DNA of 64,000 bases from Pseudomonadales bacterium (GTDB lineage Bacteria > Pseudomonadota > Gammaproteobacteria > Pseudomonadales > Azotimanducaceae): positions 1-64,000 of the forward strand of contig SLQW01000053.1 of assembly GCA_007131295.1 (NCBI GenBank), in the 5' to 3' direction. The stretch's first letter is position 1; each line of letters begins with the position of its first letter. The notes below the pieces were generated by a model. The model searched no databases, was not told the DNA's origin, and was given only the letters and a program-made list of their open reading frames with translations. Positions 9,895 through 19,347 of this stretch are shown here, one piece after another. The translations under genes were made by a program, and so were the position numbers.

Positions 9895-11250
9895 TCATTC
9901 CTGCGGCAGCCCGATCAAAGCCCCGACCTTGTGGTGGATCTCGGCCCACTCGTCGGCCACGTGGGAGTCCGCGACGAGCCCGCCGCCACCCCAGCAGTAC
10001 AGCCGGCCACCATGGTAGAGCATGCTGCGGATCGTGATCGAAGCATCCATGCGTCCGCGTCCATCCGCCATGAAAAGGCTGCCGCAGTAGGGGCCGCGGG
10101 CGTGTGCCTCGAGTTCTTCGATGATTTCCATGGCCCGGATCTTCGGAGCGCCGGTGATGGAGCCGCCGGGGAAGGCTCGGGCGAATGCCTCGAGCGGCGT
10201 GACGTCCGGAGCGAGACGACCGCGCACCCGCGATACCAAGTGATGGACAGAACCGAAACTCTCCAGATCGAACAGGCTGGGCACCTCGATGCTGCCAGGT
10301 ATGCAGCTGCGGCCGAGGTCGTTGCGGAGGAGATCGACGATCATGAGGTTTTCCGCGCGGTCCTTCGCGCTGTATCGCAATGCGTCTGCCTGTCGCGCAT
10401 CTTCGATCGGGTCCCTGCCGCGCGGGCGCGTACCCTTTATGGGGCAGGTTTCGAGGATGCCGCCCGAGGCCTTGAGGAAACGTTCCGGCGAGAACGAGAG
10501 TACCGCACCCTCTGGGGTTTCCATAAAACCGGCGAAGGGTGCGGGGTGGCGTTGCACCAGGGCTCGGTAGAGCGCCAGTGCGTCGCCGTGGAAGTCGCCG
10601 CTGAAGCGTACTGCGAGGTTGACTTGATAGCAGTCGCCGGCGCTGATGTAAGCCTGTACCCGTTCGAAGGCCTCGCGGTAACGCTCGCCGTCAACGTCAC
10701 AAAGCAGGCGAGGAGCGCCGCACGAGGGCGAAGCCTGCGCCTTGGCATCATGGCCGGGGACCAGCTCCTGGTCATCGGGGAGCGGGGTCCCCGCCAACCC
10801 GATGAGCCAGGTCCGCTGCTCCATGTGATCGATGACCACGGCCCACGGATAGAGCCCGGCAACCAGGTCCGGGAAAGGTGCCGGCGGTAGCCGCCGGGCC
10901 GGCCAGACTTCCAGCTGTCGGGCGAAATCGTAACCGGCGAGACCGATCACGCCGCCTGCAAACGGTAGCTCCGGGTGCGGCAGTTCGGCCGGAGTCGTGG
11001 CAGCGAGCCAGCGATCGAGTAGCGCCAGAGGCGGTCCCGGGGTGTTCCAGCTCCGGCGGCCGTCGCCGGCGGTCGTGCGTCCTTCCCGAGACGTCAGCCA
11101 GGCTGTGGGTGCAGCTGCGAGGACGTCGAAACGGGCATCGGGATGGGCACGGTCGGCGCTGTGCAGCAGCACGGCCCGACCGAGGGGCCGCAGGCGCTCC
11201 AGCATGGGCAGCGGATCGTGCTGATACGGGAGTTCTCTGACATCACTCAA
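9895..11250 (-). CDS. pabB: Aminodeoxychorismate synthase component I
   Basis: With a glutamine amidotransferase partner (not in the window), it converts chorismate to 4-amino-4-deoxychorismate for folate synthesis. The chorismate-binding domain has [10 protein letters not shown], in which the Lys distinguishes PabB from anthranilate synthase (PIAGT). It also contains [28 protein letters not shown] and [15 protein letters not shown]. Starting at the TTG at 11250 gives 451 residues beginning [16 protein letters not shown], close to the usual length. A longer frame to 11436 would run into the divergent prpD-like gene. The exact start is uncertain. Confidence 0.88.
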   Translation of the reverse strand: MSDVRELPYQHDPLPMLERLRPLGRAVLLHSADRAHPDARFDVLAAAPTAWLTSREGRTTAGDGRRSWNTPGPPLALLDRWLAATTPAELPHPELPFAGGVIGLAGYDFARQLEVWPARRLPPAPFPDLVAGLYPWAVVIDHMEQRTWLIGLAGTPLPDDQELVPGHDAKAQASPSCGAPRLLCDVDGERYREAFERVQAYISAGDCYQVNLAVRFSGDFHGDALALYRALVQRHPAPFAGFMETPEGAVLSFSPERFLKASGGILETCPIKGTRPRGRDPIEDARQADALRYSAKDRAENLMIVDLLRNDLGRSCIPGSIEVPSLFDLESFGSVHHLVSRVRGRLAPDVTPLEAFARAFPGGSITGAPKIRAMEIIEELEAHARGPYCGSLFMADGRGRMDASITIRSMLYHGGRLYCWGGGGLVADSHVADEWAEIHHKVGALIGLPQE

Positions 11251-11417
11251 GAGACGAGTCCGAGCGTGATCTGGCGATGGCGGCGGAAGTATGGGCCCAG
11301 GGGATGGCCAATGCGAGTCGACTTGCGCCACCGTCTTCGGCACAGCCACGCTACAACGCAGCGCAGCCTGCAGAGCGCTATCATTGCGTGCTCCAAGTTT
11401 CGACCGGAGGTCAGTCC

Positions 11418-12863
11418 ATGAGTAATACGGTTGCAAGCAACATCCGACCTGATCCCGACCCGGAGCTGGTTGCGATCGCCGATTACGTCGCGAACGCCAG
11501 CATCGACTCCGTCGAAGCCTACGATACGGCGCGCAACTGCCTCATGGACACGCTTGGCTGCGGGTTGTTGGCCCTGCGCTTCCCCGAGTGCAGCAAGCAC
11601 CTCGGTCCGCTCGTTCCTGGCACCACAGTGCCGAACGGCGCGAGAGTTCCCGGTACCCCATTCGTGCTCGATCCGGTCAAGGCGGCATGGGACATCGGTG
11701 CCATGATTCGCTGGCTCGACTTCAACGATACCTGGCTGGCGGCGGAGTGGGGCCACCCATCGGACAACCTCGGTGGCATCCTCGCCGTGGCTGACTGGCT
11801 CAGTCGTGAGGCCGTGGCCGCCAGGCGCGAGCCCATGACCGTACGAGATGTCCTCACCGCGATGGTCAAGGCGCATGAGATCCAGGGTTGCCTCGCACTG
11901 GAAAACAGCTTCAACAGGATTGGCCTCGATCACGTCCTTCTGGTCAGAGTCGCAACGACGGCAGTGGTAACGAGTATGCTGGGGGGCGACCGCGGGCAGA
12001 TCGTCGATGCCCTGTCGCACGCCTGGATCGACGGTTCGGCCTTGCGCACGTATCGGCAGGCGCCTAACGCCGGGCCGCGAAAATCCTGGGCTGCTGGTGA
12101 TGCAACCAGCCGCGGTGTCCGCCTCGCCATGCTGGTGATGAAGGGTGAGATCGGCTATCCGAGCGCTCTCTCGGCCCCCACCTGGGGCTTCTACGATGCC
12201 TGCTTCAAGGGCAGGAAGTTTGCCTTCCAGCGCGAGTATGGCAGCTACGTTATGGAGCACATCCTGTTCAAGCTGGCCTATCCCGCCGAGTTCCACGCCC
12301 AGACTGCGGTGGAGGCTGCTGTCGCGCTGCATGGCGAGGTGCTCGGCCGGCTCGATGACATCGACCGTATCGAACTCACAACCCACGAGTCTGCCATCCG
12401 GATCATTTCCAAGGAGGGCCGCCTGGACAATCCAGCAGACCGCGATCACTGCCTGCAGTACATGACCGCAGTCGCGCTGCTCCGAGGCAACCTGGAAGCG
12501 GAAGACTACGAGGACGACGCGGCCGCCGATCCTCGCATCGATGCACTGCGTGAAAAGATGGTTGTGACCGAGGACGAGCGCTATTCGCGGGAATACCACG
12601 ACCCGGAGAAGCGTTCCATCGCCAATGCGGTGCAGGTGTTCTTCCGTGACGGGACCAGCACCGAGAAGGTAGCTGTCGAGTATCCCATCGGGCATCGCCG
12701 GCGGCGGGAAGAGGGCATCCCCGTGCTGGAGAAGAAGTTCGAACACGCGCTGGCGACGCGGTTTCCGCGTAGGCGCGTCCGCCAGATCTTCGACCTGTGC
12801 AGGGACGGGGTGCGGCTCGAGGCGACGCCCGTGCACGAATTCATGGACATGCTGGTCATCTGA
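11418..12863 (+). CDS. prpD: 2-methylcitrate dehydratase (PrpD / MmgE family)
   Basis: A 481-residue MmgE/PrpD protein, close in length to Escherichia coli PrpD (483). Recognisable stretches are [44 protein letters not shown] and the C-terminal [16 protein letters not shown]. In the methylcitrate cycle it dehydrates 2-methylcitrate during propionate breakdown. The start at 11418 has GGAGG upstream. No prpB, prpC or acnD homologue is nearby, so either these lie elsewhere or this PrpD acts on another hydroxy acid. It is divergent from pabB and runs in the same direction as the rraA-like gene, 89 bases downstream. Confidence 0.85.
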   Translation: MSNTVASNIRPDPDPELVAIADYVANASIDSVEAYDTARNCLMDTLGCGLLALRFPECSKHLGPLVPGTTVPNGARVPGTPFVLDPVKAAWDIGAMIRWLDFNDTWLAAEWGHPSDNLGGILAVADWLSREAVAARREPMTVRDVLTAMVKAHEIQGCLALENSFNRIGLDHVLLVRVATTAVVTSMLGGDRGQIVDALSHAWIDGSALRTYRQAPNAGPRKSWAAGDATSRGVRLAMLVMKGEIGYPSALSAPTWGFYDACFKGRKFAFQREYGSYVMEHILFKLAYPAEFHAQTAVEAAVALHGEVLGRLDDIDRIELTTHESAIRIISKEGRLDNPADRDHCLQYMTAVALLRGNLEAEDYEDDAAADPRIDALREKMVVTEDERYSREYHDPEKRSIANAVQVFFRDGTSTEKVAVEYPIGHRRRREEGIPVLEKKFEHALATRFPRRRVRQIFDLCRDGVRLEATPVHEFMDMLVI

Positions 12864-12952
12864 AGCGGCGGATGTAGACTGCAGTTTCCGTCAAGCACCC
12901 CTGTGCCAGCCTCTTTGCGGGGCTGTCTGACTTGCAGCGAGGATTTCACAGC

Positions 12953-13444
12953 GTGAGTACCATCGTCCTGCCTGACCTCTGCGATGCCCATGGCGAACTC
13001 GTAAGCGTTCTGGATCCCATCTTCTCGGGCTTCGGTGGCATAGAGGCCTTTGGTGGGCCGGCGGTGACGATCAAGTGCTTTGAGGATAATTCCCTGGTGG
13101 CGGAACAGGTGACGCGACCCGGTTCGGGCCGCGTCCTCGTGGTAGACGGCGGCGGATCCCTGCGCTGTGCGCTGCTCGGCGATAACCTGGCGCAGCAGGC
13201 CGCGGACAACGGCTGGGCGGGCGTGCTGGTGTACGGCTGTGTCCGCGACGTCGAGATCCTCGCCGGGATCGAGCTCGGGGTGCAGGCGTTGGCACCGCAT
13301 CCGCGCCGAAGCGTCAAGCGGGGCGTCGGCGAACTCGACGTTCCGGTCACATTCGCCGGCGTAACAATCCGCCCCGGCGACCATGTCTACGCGGATGCCA
13401 ATGGCGTGATCGTCTCGCCGGAGGCGCTCGCTCTGCCCGGCTGA
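12953..13444 (+). CDS. rraA: RraA-family protein (RNase E inhibitor / HMG aldolase type)
   Basis: A 163-residue protein with a GTG start at 12953 and a weak GAGG upstream. It follows the RraA template closely: [69 protein letters not shown]. RraA proteins inhibit RNase E, while close relatives are 4-hydroxy-4-methyl-2-oxoglutarate aldolases or oxaloacetate decarboxylases. Here the sequence reads GCVRDVE, with an Arg-Asp pair at the position used for metal and pyruvate binding in the aldolases, so catalytic activity is possible. Four bases separate it from the patatin-like gene. Confidence 0.8.
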   Translation: MSTIVLPDLCDAHGELVSVLDPIFSGFGGIEAFGGPAVTIKCFEDNSLVAEQVTRPGSGRVLVVDGGGSLRCALLGDNLAQQAADNGWAGVLVYGCVRDVEILAGIELGVQALAPHPRRSVKRGVGELDVPVTFAGVTIRPGDHVYADANGVIVSPEALALPG

Positions 13445-13448
13445 GCCT

Positions 13449-15836
13449 GTGGCCGAGGCAGACGGTGAAGCGATTCCGGAACGGGAGCTACGTCTGGCGC
13501 TGGTCTGCTACGGCGGCGTCTCGCTCGCGGTGTATATGCACGGTATCACCCGTGAGATCCTCAAGCTCGCGCGCGCCTCGCGTGCCTATCACTCGCTTCC
13601 CGAAGAGGACGCCGCCACTGCAGATTACGAATCCGCCGGCGAGCACCGCGGCGAACTGGACAGCGAGCGGGTTTACTTCAAGCTGTTGCAGCTCGCCGGG
13701 CGCAAGGTTCGACTGCGGGTACTGATCGACGTGATCGCCGGTGCCTCCGCGGGTGGCATCAACGGCATCATGCTCGCCCGCGCGCTGGCCTTCGACTTGT
13801 CCCTCGACGAGCATCGCCGCCTCTGGCTCGATCTGGCCGACGTGGGAGAGCTGCTCGACCCCGAGGCGCGTGCGAGCAGGCTCTCCAAGTTCTACATGCG
13901 TCCCCTGTTCTGGGCAGCAGGTCTCTGGCAGCGCCGGCGGGCAAAGCGCCTCGGCATCCCGACTAAGGACCCGGACGTCCTGCGCAACCTGTCGCTGTTC
14001 ATGCGCTCACGCTGGTTCGAGCCGCCGTTCTCGGGCAGTCGCATGAGCGAGATGATGCTGGATGCGCTTGCTGCCATCGGTTCGGAACGTGACGCGGCGC
14101 GCGAGACGCTGCTGCCGCCTGGTATGCCGCTGGAGCTGTTCGTGACCGCCACCGACTTCTGGGGACACCCGCAGACCATCGCGCTGCATGATCCGCCGGA
14201 AATCGTGGAGCGCGAGCATCGTCACATTTTTCATTTTCACCACTGGTTCGACCAGAAGGGTGCTTGCCACTCCCAGCTCGACCGGGATCAGTTGCCGTCG
14301 CTCGCCTTCGCCGCCCGGGCCACCAGCAGTTTCCCTGGAGCGTTTCCTCCAGCCCGCCTCGCGGAGATCGACGCGCTGCTCGAACAGCGCGGCGAGCGCT
14401 GGCCTGGCCGCGAAGCATTCATAGCGGCCCAGTTCGAGGCTTTACAGCGCACGGGTGAAGACCCTGAGGATGCTGCATTCATCGATGGCAGCGTACTCAT
14501 GAACAAACCGGTCTCCGTCGCGCTCGACGCGGTTCAGCGGCACGTCGCTCATCGCCAGACAGACAGACGGCTGGTCTATCTCGAGCCGACGCCCGAGATC
14601 GCAAGGGAAGTCGCCCACGAGATTCCCGGTTTCTTCAAGACCATCAAGGGTGCGCTTTCGGACATCCCGCGACATCAACCCATTCGCGACGATCTCGAAT
14701 GGATCGCGCAGTTCAATGACCAAGTGCGGCTGCATCGTCAGGTGGCCGACGGTGTGCGTGCCCAGGTGCTCGCCGCCATGGGTTCGACTCTGGACTCGGA
14801 ACTCGATCAGGTACCGAGTGCCGAGCTGATTCGTCAGTGGCGCCGGGCTGCGAATATGCTCGCGGCAGCGGATGCAGGCTACGCCTATGAAAGCTATGCG
14901 CGCCTGAAAGTACTCGGTCTCATCGAGGAGCTGGCAGAGCTGTTCCAGCAGAGTGCGAACATGCTGCAGCGCCCGGAGGCGGTGGCAAAGATGCAGGCCT
15001 GGGCGCGCGCCGCAGGCATCCGGCCGATTGGCGAAGCGGCGGTCGGCGCTCAGCGTGGTGATGAGGTGCCCTGGGTCGCATTCCTGCGTCGCTATGACGT
15101 GCGCCACCGACTGCGTCGGGTGCTGTTGCTGATCCGCCGAACCAACGAACTCTATGCCGACCGGCAGGTACTGCAGGTACCGCAGCGACGCGCCGAGTTG
15201 GACCGCCTGAAGGCGCAGCTCTACGTTCACGCAGAACGCTTGCGCAGTCTCTTGGACCGACGCAGCCTGAAGATAGAGCGCCCGGGGCCGGAAGCGCGGG
15301 TCGACCATCTCAATGTGTTTCTCGTTCGAGTTCGCGAACGTCTCGATCTCGATGCCTTCGACGCTGAACTGGACCAGGAACTGGCCGACTGGTTTGTTGC
15401 TGCGAACGACAGCCTGCTGACGCGCGAGCTGCTCACGGCCTACCTAGGTTTCGCCTACTACGACGTGCAGACCTACCCCATGGCGCAAAATCGGGACATG
15501 GATGCGCTGGAGGAGATCAAGGTCGACCGTATTGCCGTAGATGACGCCAATACGCTCGAGGAGGGCGGTGCGCGCGACATTCTGAAGGGCGTCGGTTTCG
15601 GCAACTTCGGCGCTTTTTTCTCGCGCAGCTTCCGAGAGAACGATTACCTCTGGGGGCGACTCACGGCTGCGGAGCGGCTGGTGGATATCGTCGGCAGTGC
15701 GGTACCTGAAGCGGATCTCGATTTGCTGGACCTCAAAAAGCAATTGTTCCTGGCCATCCTGGCGGCGGAAGAGCCCTACCTCGAAGCCGTGAGCGAGATG
15801 ATTCACAACCTGCGCGCACAAGCGCAATCACTGTGA
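13449..15836 (+). CDS. Patatin-like phospholipase with C-terminal DUF3376-type extension
   Basis: A 795-residue protein with a GTG start 4 bases after the rraA-like gene. The patatin core has the oxyanion region LVCYGGVSLAVYMHGI near residue 18, the nucleophile elbow DVIAGASAGGINGIML (GASAG, Ser near residue 100) and the catalytic Asp in AFIDGSVLMNKPV near residue 350, forming a Ser-Asp dyad. The remaining 440 residues are helical and charged, as in DUF3376-type patatin proteins. There is no signal peptide, so it probably acts on membrane lipids from the cytosolic side. It is immediately followed by a phosphonate-type ABC importer. Confidence 0.82.
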   Translation: MAEADGEAIPERELRLALVCYGGVSLAVYMHGITREILKLARASRAYHSLPEEDAATADYESAGEHRGELDSERVYFKLLQLAGRKVRLRVLIDVIAGASAGGINGIMLARALAFDLSLDEHRRLWLDLADVGELLDPEARASRLSKFYMRPLFWAAGLWQRRRAKRLGIPTKDPDVLRNLSLFMRSRWFEPPFSGSRMSEMMLDALAAIGSERDAARETLLPPGMPLELFVTATDFWGHPQTIALHDPPEIVEREHRHIFHFHHWFDQKGACHSQLDRDQLPSLAFAARATSSFPGAFPPARLAEIDALLEQRGERWPGREAFIAAQFEALQRTGEDPEDAAFIDGSVLMNKPVSVALDAVQRHVAHRQTDRRLVYLEPTPEIAREVAHEIPGFFKTIKGALSDIPRHQPIRDDLEWIAQFNDQVRLHRQVADGVRAQVLAAMGSTLDSELDQVPSAELIRQWRRAANMLAAADAGYAYESYARLKVLGLIEELAELFQQSANMLQRPEAVAKMQAWARAAGIRPIGEAAVGAQRGDEVPWVAFLRRYDVRHRLRRVLLLIRRTNELYADRQVLQVPQRRAELDRLKAQLYVHAERLRSLLDRRSLKIERPGPEARVDHLNVFLVRVRERLDLDAFDAELDQELADWFVAANDSLLTRELLTAYLGFAYYDVQTYPMAQNRDMDALEEIKVDRIAVDDANTLEEGGARDILKGVGFGNFGAFFSRSFRENDYLWGRLTAAERLVDIVGSAVPEADLDLLDLKKQLFLAILAAEEPYLEAVSEMIHNLRAQAQSL

Positions 15837-15848
15837 CAGGAGGTTTCC

Positions 15849-16757
15849 ATGACACGTCCGACCCGTCGTCGCCTGCTCCAAGGTTTTGCAGGCGCCGCCA
15901 CGCTGGCGGCGGCCCCGTGGGTGTATTCCGCGTCGCGCAGTCGCGAGCGTCTCATCATCACCGCTATTCCCGACGACGGTGACGCGGATCGCATGCGCGA
16001 GTACTTCGGTGTGCTGGCTGAGTACCTCGGCGAGGCAGTAGGTCGACCCGTCGAATATATGCACGTGCAGAACTACGCTGCCAGCGTGACGGCGTTGGCG
16101 ACGGGGCGCGCCCATGTCGCGTGGCTGGGCGCAGTAACGACGGCTCAGGCATGGCAGCTCATGGGCGACGAACTCGCCGTGCTCGGCTGTCGCGACATCG
16201 ACAAGGGCTTCGTGACCTACTTCATCGCTCATCGGGAGGCGGGCATCGAGCCGGTCGCTGATCTCGGTGAGCTGGTGCAGGCGGCGGAAGGAAGTGGCTG
16301 GACGTTTACGTTCGGCAGCCGGAGCAGTACGTCCAGTCACCTGATGCCACGCAAGTTTTTCATGGATGAGTCGGGCACGACCCCCGAAGCGGTGTTCCGG
16401 CGCGTCGCCTACAGTGGCAGTCACGACGTGGTGATGCAGATGGTCGCACAAGGCAGCTACACGCTCGGGGCCATGAACTACGCCTCCTGGGATCGGGCCA
16501 GCGACGAACTCAAGGCTCGCGCACCGATCGTGTATCGCACTCCGCCTTTTACCAACTATGCGCTGACCGCGCGCAGGGATCTCGGCGATGCGCTGCTCGA
16601 GCAGCTGCGCGCGGCGCTGTTCGCCCTCGACGATGGTAGTGACGCCGGGCGACGTATCCTCGGGTATCTGGGGGCCGGCGCTTTCATCCCGGCAGAACTG
16701 TCGGAGTGGTCCGACTACCTGGAACTCCTCGAGAGCGGTATCGATATCGGTGGCTGA
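15849..16757 (+). CDS. PhnD-type phosphate/phosphite/phosphonate ABC transporter substrate-binding protein
   Basis: A 302-residue periplasmic binding protein. The N-terminus MTRPTRRRLLQGFAGAATLA has twin arginines ahead of a hydrophobic stretch, so Tat export is likely. The mature part matches PhnD-like proteins: EYLGEAVGRPVEYMHVQNYA, ALATGRAHVAWLGAVT, FTFGSRSSTSSHLMPR and YSGSHDVVMQMVAQG. The SSTSSH loop corresponds to the phosphoryl-binding site of the family. AGGAGG lies just before the ATG. The stop overlaps the GTG of the ATPase gene by 8 bases. The ligand could be phosphate, phosphite, a phosphonate or another anion. Confidence 0.85.
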   Translation: MTRPTRRRLLQGFAGAATLAAAPWVYSASRSRERLIITAIPDDGDADRMREYFGVLAEYLGEAVGRPVEYMHVQNYAASVTALATGRAHVAWLGAVTTAQAWQLMGDELAVLGCRDIDKGFVTYFIAHREAGIEPVADLGELVQAAEGSGWTFTFGSRSSTSSHLMPRKFFMDESGTTPEAVFRRVAYSGSHDVVMQMVAQGSYTLGAMNYASWDRASDELKARAPIVYRTPPFTNYALTARRDLGDALLEQLRAALFALDDGSDAGRRILGYLGAGAFIPAELSEWSDYLELLESGIDIGG

Positions 16758-17538
16758 CCCGGCAATCGTCTGTACGGAGGTCGAAGTCCGATTCGGCCGC
16801 ACGCCGGTGCTTGTAGATCTGAACATCACCATCGGGGCGGGTGAGCGGGTAGCGGTGATCGGCCCCTCCGGGGCTGGCAAGACCACTCTGTTCCGCACTC
16901 TTGCCGGCATGGTGAAGCCGGCCTCGGGCAGGGTCATGACGCTTGGCCAGGATGTTTCGACTCTGCGCGGGCGCGCGCTGAGGCGTCTGCGCGCAGACGT
17001 CGGCCTGCTTTACCAGAACGACAATCTCGTCCGCGAGCTCCGGGTCGTACACAACGTGCTGATGGGGCGTCTCGGACACTGGAGTCTGCCGCGAGCCTTG
17101 CTGTCACTGATCTGGCCGCAGGAGCTCGACCGCGCGCGCGCCGCGCTGGCGGCGGTGGAACTGGAACAGCGTCTCTGGTCTCTGCCTGGTGAACTCTCGG
17201 GCGGTCAGCAGCAGCGAGTGGCTATCGCTCGTCTGATGCTGCAGGCCCCGCGGCTCATGCTGGCGGATGAGCCGGTGAGTCAGCTCGACATCCGCCTCGG
17301 GCGGGAGGTGATCGACCTGCTTATCGGCCTGGCGACCAGCGGGCGCACAACCCTGCTGGTGAATCTGCACAGTCTGGAACTGCTCGACGCGGGTTTCGAT
17401 CGCGTGCTGGCACTGAAGGATGGCCGTCTGGTCTGGGAAGGACCTGCGACCGGCCTCGATCGTACACTCCTGCAATCCGTCTACGGCGCCGAGTATCGGG
17501 CGCTGGACCTGGATCGGGTCGCGGTGCCGCAGAAGTGA
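16750..17538 (+). CDS. PhnC-type ABC transporter ATP-binding protein
   Basis: A 262-residue ATPase with Walker A (IGPSGAGKTTLFRTLAG), ABC signature (LSGGQQQRVAIARL) and Walker B (LMLADEPVSQLD). It powers the adjacent permease. A GTG at 16750 overlapping the end of the binding-protein gene gives a normal N-terminus (VADPAIVCTEVEVRFG); the longer frame from 16588 would overlap that gene by 170 bases. Its stop overlaps the GTG start of the permease by 4 bases (GTGA). The order D-C-E and these overlaps show one translationally coupled importer. Confidence 0.88.
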   Translation: MADPAIVCTEVEVRFGRTPVLVDLNITIGAGERVAVIGPSGAGKTTLFRTLAGMVKPASGRVMTLGQDVSTLRGRALRRLRADVGLLYQNDNLVRELRVVHNVLMGRLGHWSLPRALLSLIWPQELDRARAALAAVELEQRLWSLPGELSGGQQQRVAIARLMLQAPRLMLADEPVSQLDIRLGREVIDLLIGLATSGRTTLLVNLHSLELLDAGFDRVLALKDGRLVWEGPATGLDRTLLQSVYGAEYRALDLDRVAVPQK

Positions 17539-19244
17539 TTGCAGGAGCACATGCGTCGCACCAGCTTCGCCGGCCCTGGGGTTTGCACGCAGGCCTGTTG
17601 CTCGTCGCCATCGCGATACTTTTCGCCGCCACAGCAGCGGAATGGGACCTTGGCGTACTCTTTGACCGCAGCGAACGCGCGCATGCCCTCGCTCGCATGG
17701 GCGAGTGGCTGTCGGCGTTCGCTTCTCCCGATTTCAGTACCTTATTCCTGAGCCAGGCATGGGAGCTGACGCAGCAGACCCTGGCCGCTGCGATCATCGG
17801 CAGCCTGCTTGCGGTACTGTTCGGGTTTCTCCTCGCGCTTGGGGCCACCCGAAGCGTCACCGTGCCTGCAGAGGCCAGTGGCTGGCGTGCCCGCCTGAGT
17901 CCACTGGCGCTTTTCTGTGCGCTCTGTCGCCTGCTGCAGGACGTTCTGCGGGCCGTGCCCGACTTTGTTTGGGCCGTGATTCTGGTCGCGCTCATCGGAC
18001 TCGGCCCGGCGACTGGAGCCCTGGCCATCGCACTCAACATGTCGGGCATCCTGGCCAAGGTCTACAGCGAACTCTGGGACAGTGTCGAGGCGAGAGCTTC
18101 GGAGCCCGTACGCGCCACGGGGGCAGGACGGCTGGCAACGTTCTTCTATTGTGTTCGCCCGCTCGCGGCGCGCAATACCCTGAGCTTCACCCTGATGCGT
18201 TTCGAGTGTGCGGTCCGTAATGCCGCGGTGATCGGTGCGGTCGGCGGCGGTGGTCTCGGGGCCGAAGTGCTTTACCAGATCCAGTTCGGGGCGTGGGATA
18301 AGGTGAGCACCCTGATCCTGTTCACGCTGCTGTTGACCCTGTCCGTGGATCTGGCGAGCAATGCATTGCGTCGCCAGTGGCGGGAGGACCCCAATCATCC
18401 ACGCGCGGGCGGCGTCTCGCGGGCGATCGGCCGCAGTTATGTGGGGTTGGCGGGTGTGCTGGCGGCGGGCGGCTGGGCGTTGGCGTTCATGGGGGAGCGG
18501 CTGCTGCCGCTCTGGGAGCTCGTTAGCGGTGAGGCCTGGGGCAAGCTCGCGTTTTTCGAGCGTCTGCTGCGTCCGGACCTGAGCGCGGACCTGCTGCTAC
18601 GGGCGCTGGGGTCGGCAATCGATCCGCTGGCAATGGCGGTGTTCGGCACCTTCTTCGGTGTCCTCGGTGCCGTCGTCCTCGGCTACAGCCATTCGTACGC
18701 CTTCCAGGCTGAACCGCAGCGCTTCACCGGTGAGGCAGTTGGTCCCGCGATCCGGTCGGTGCGGCTGTCCCTGCTGGTGTTGACCCGGATTCTTGCTCTG
18801 GTCTGCCGCGGCATCCCGGAAGTGATGTGGGTGCTGCTGTTCATCGCCTTTTTCGGGCCAGGCCTGCTGGCCGGGACGCTGGCCATCGGCCTGCATTCGA
18901 TGGGGCTGCTGCTGCGGGTGTTCAGCGAGTCGGTCGACAACCAACCCTATCGGCGCTTCGAACAGGGTTTCATGGGTTCCAGGCTGACTCTTTTTGCCAC
19001 GGTTGCGGCACCGGTTAGCGCGCGTGACTGGTTGACCTACGGTTTCTTTCAGTTCGAAAGCAACGTGCGCATGGCCGTGGTGCTCGGACTGGTCGGCGTG
19101 GGCGGGCTCGGCTTCCAGTTCAGTTTCCACTTCGAGTGGTTCCGCTTCGAACAGGCAAGCACTTACCTGCTGGTCATGATCGGCCTGACGGTGGCCATCG
19201 ATCGCCTGTCGCGCTGGCTGAAACTATCCAGAGTGGGGTGCTGA
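17535..19244 (+). CDS. PhnE-type ABC permease, two permease domains fused in one chain
   Basis: A 569-residue membrane protein made of two similar halves. Each half has an EAA-type loop region: ALAIALNMSGILAKVYSELW with AVGGGGLGAEVL in the first, and TLAIGLHSMGLLLRVFSESV with LVGVGGLGFQFSF in the second. Each half also shows the PDFVWAVILVALIGLG / PEVMWVLLFIAFFGPG block of phosphonate-type permeases. About a dozen hydrophobic segments are visible. One polypeptide therefore supplies the whole transmembrane pore, where classical PhnE is a homodimer or a PhnE1/PhnE2 pair. Start GTG at 17535, overlapping the ATPase stop. Last gene of the operon. Confidence 0.85.
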   Translation: MIAGAHASHQLRRPWGLHAGLLLVAIAILFAATAAEWDLGVLFDRSERAHALARMGEWLSAFASPDFSTLFLSQAWELTQQTLAAAIIGSLLAVLFGFLLALGATRSVTVPAEASGWRARLSPLALFCALCRLLQDVLRAVPDFVWAVILVALIGLGPATGALAIALNMSGILAKVYSELWDSVEARASEPVRATGAGRLATFFYCVRPLAARNTLSFTLMRFECAVRNAAVIGAVGGGGLGAEVLYQIQFGAWDKVSTLILFTLLLTLSVDLASNALRRQWREDPNHPRAGGVSRAIGRSYVGLAGVLAAGGWALAFMGERLLPLWELVSGEAWGKLAFFERLLRPDLSADLLLRALGSAIDPLAMAVFGTFFGVLGAVVLGYSHSYAFQAEPQRFTGEAVGPAIRSVRLSLLVLTRILALVCRGIPEVMWVLLFIAFFGPGLLAGTLAIGLHSMGLLLRVFSESVDNQPYRRFEQGFMGSRLTLFATVAAPVSARDWLTYGFFQFESNVRMAVVLGLVGVGGLGFQFSFHFEWFRFEQASTYLLVMIGLTVAIDRLSRWLKLSRVGC

Positions 19245-19310
19245 AAGCTCCGACATTGCACCCCAAACATGACTTCCAATCTAGAAAGAACACATAAAAA
19301 ATTGAAAATG

Positions 19311-19325
19311 TTAGATTTAATCTAA
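19311..19325. repeat. Short palindrome in an AT-rich gap between convergent operons
   Basis: TTAGAT-TTA-ATCTAA is a perfect 6-bp inverted repeat. It lies in the 103-base gap (19245-19347) between the convergent importer operons. The whole gap is AT-rich, in sharp contrast to its surroundings. There is no GC stem followed by a T tract, so it is not a standard terminator. It may still help separate the two transcripts. Confidence 0.35.
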
Positions 19326-19347
19326 AGTTTACCTAGTGCTAACTGGG

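Noticed and set aside
11247-12836. 529-codon minus-strand frame
   Set aside because: Antisense to prpD; composition of a shadow frame.
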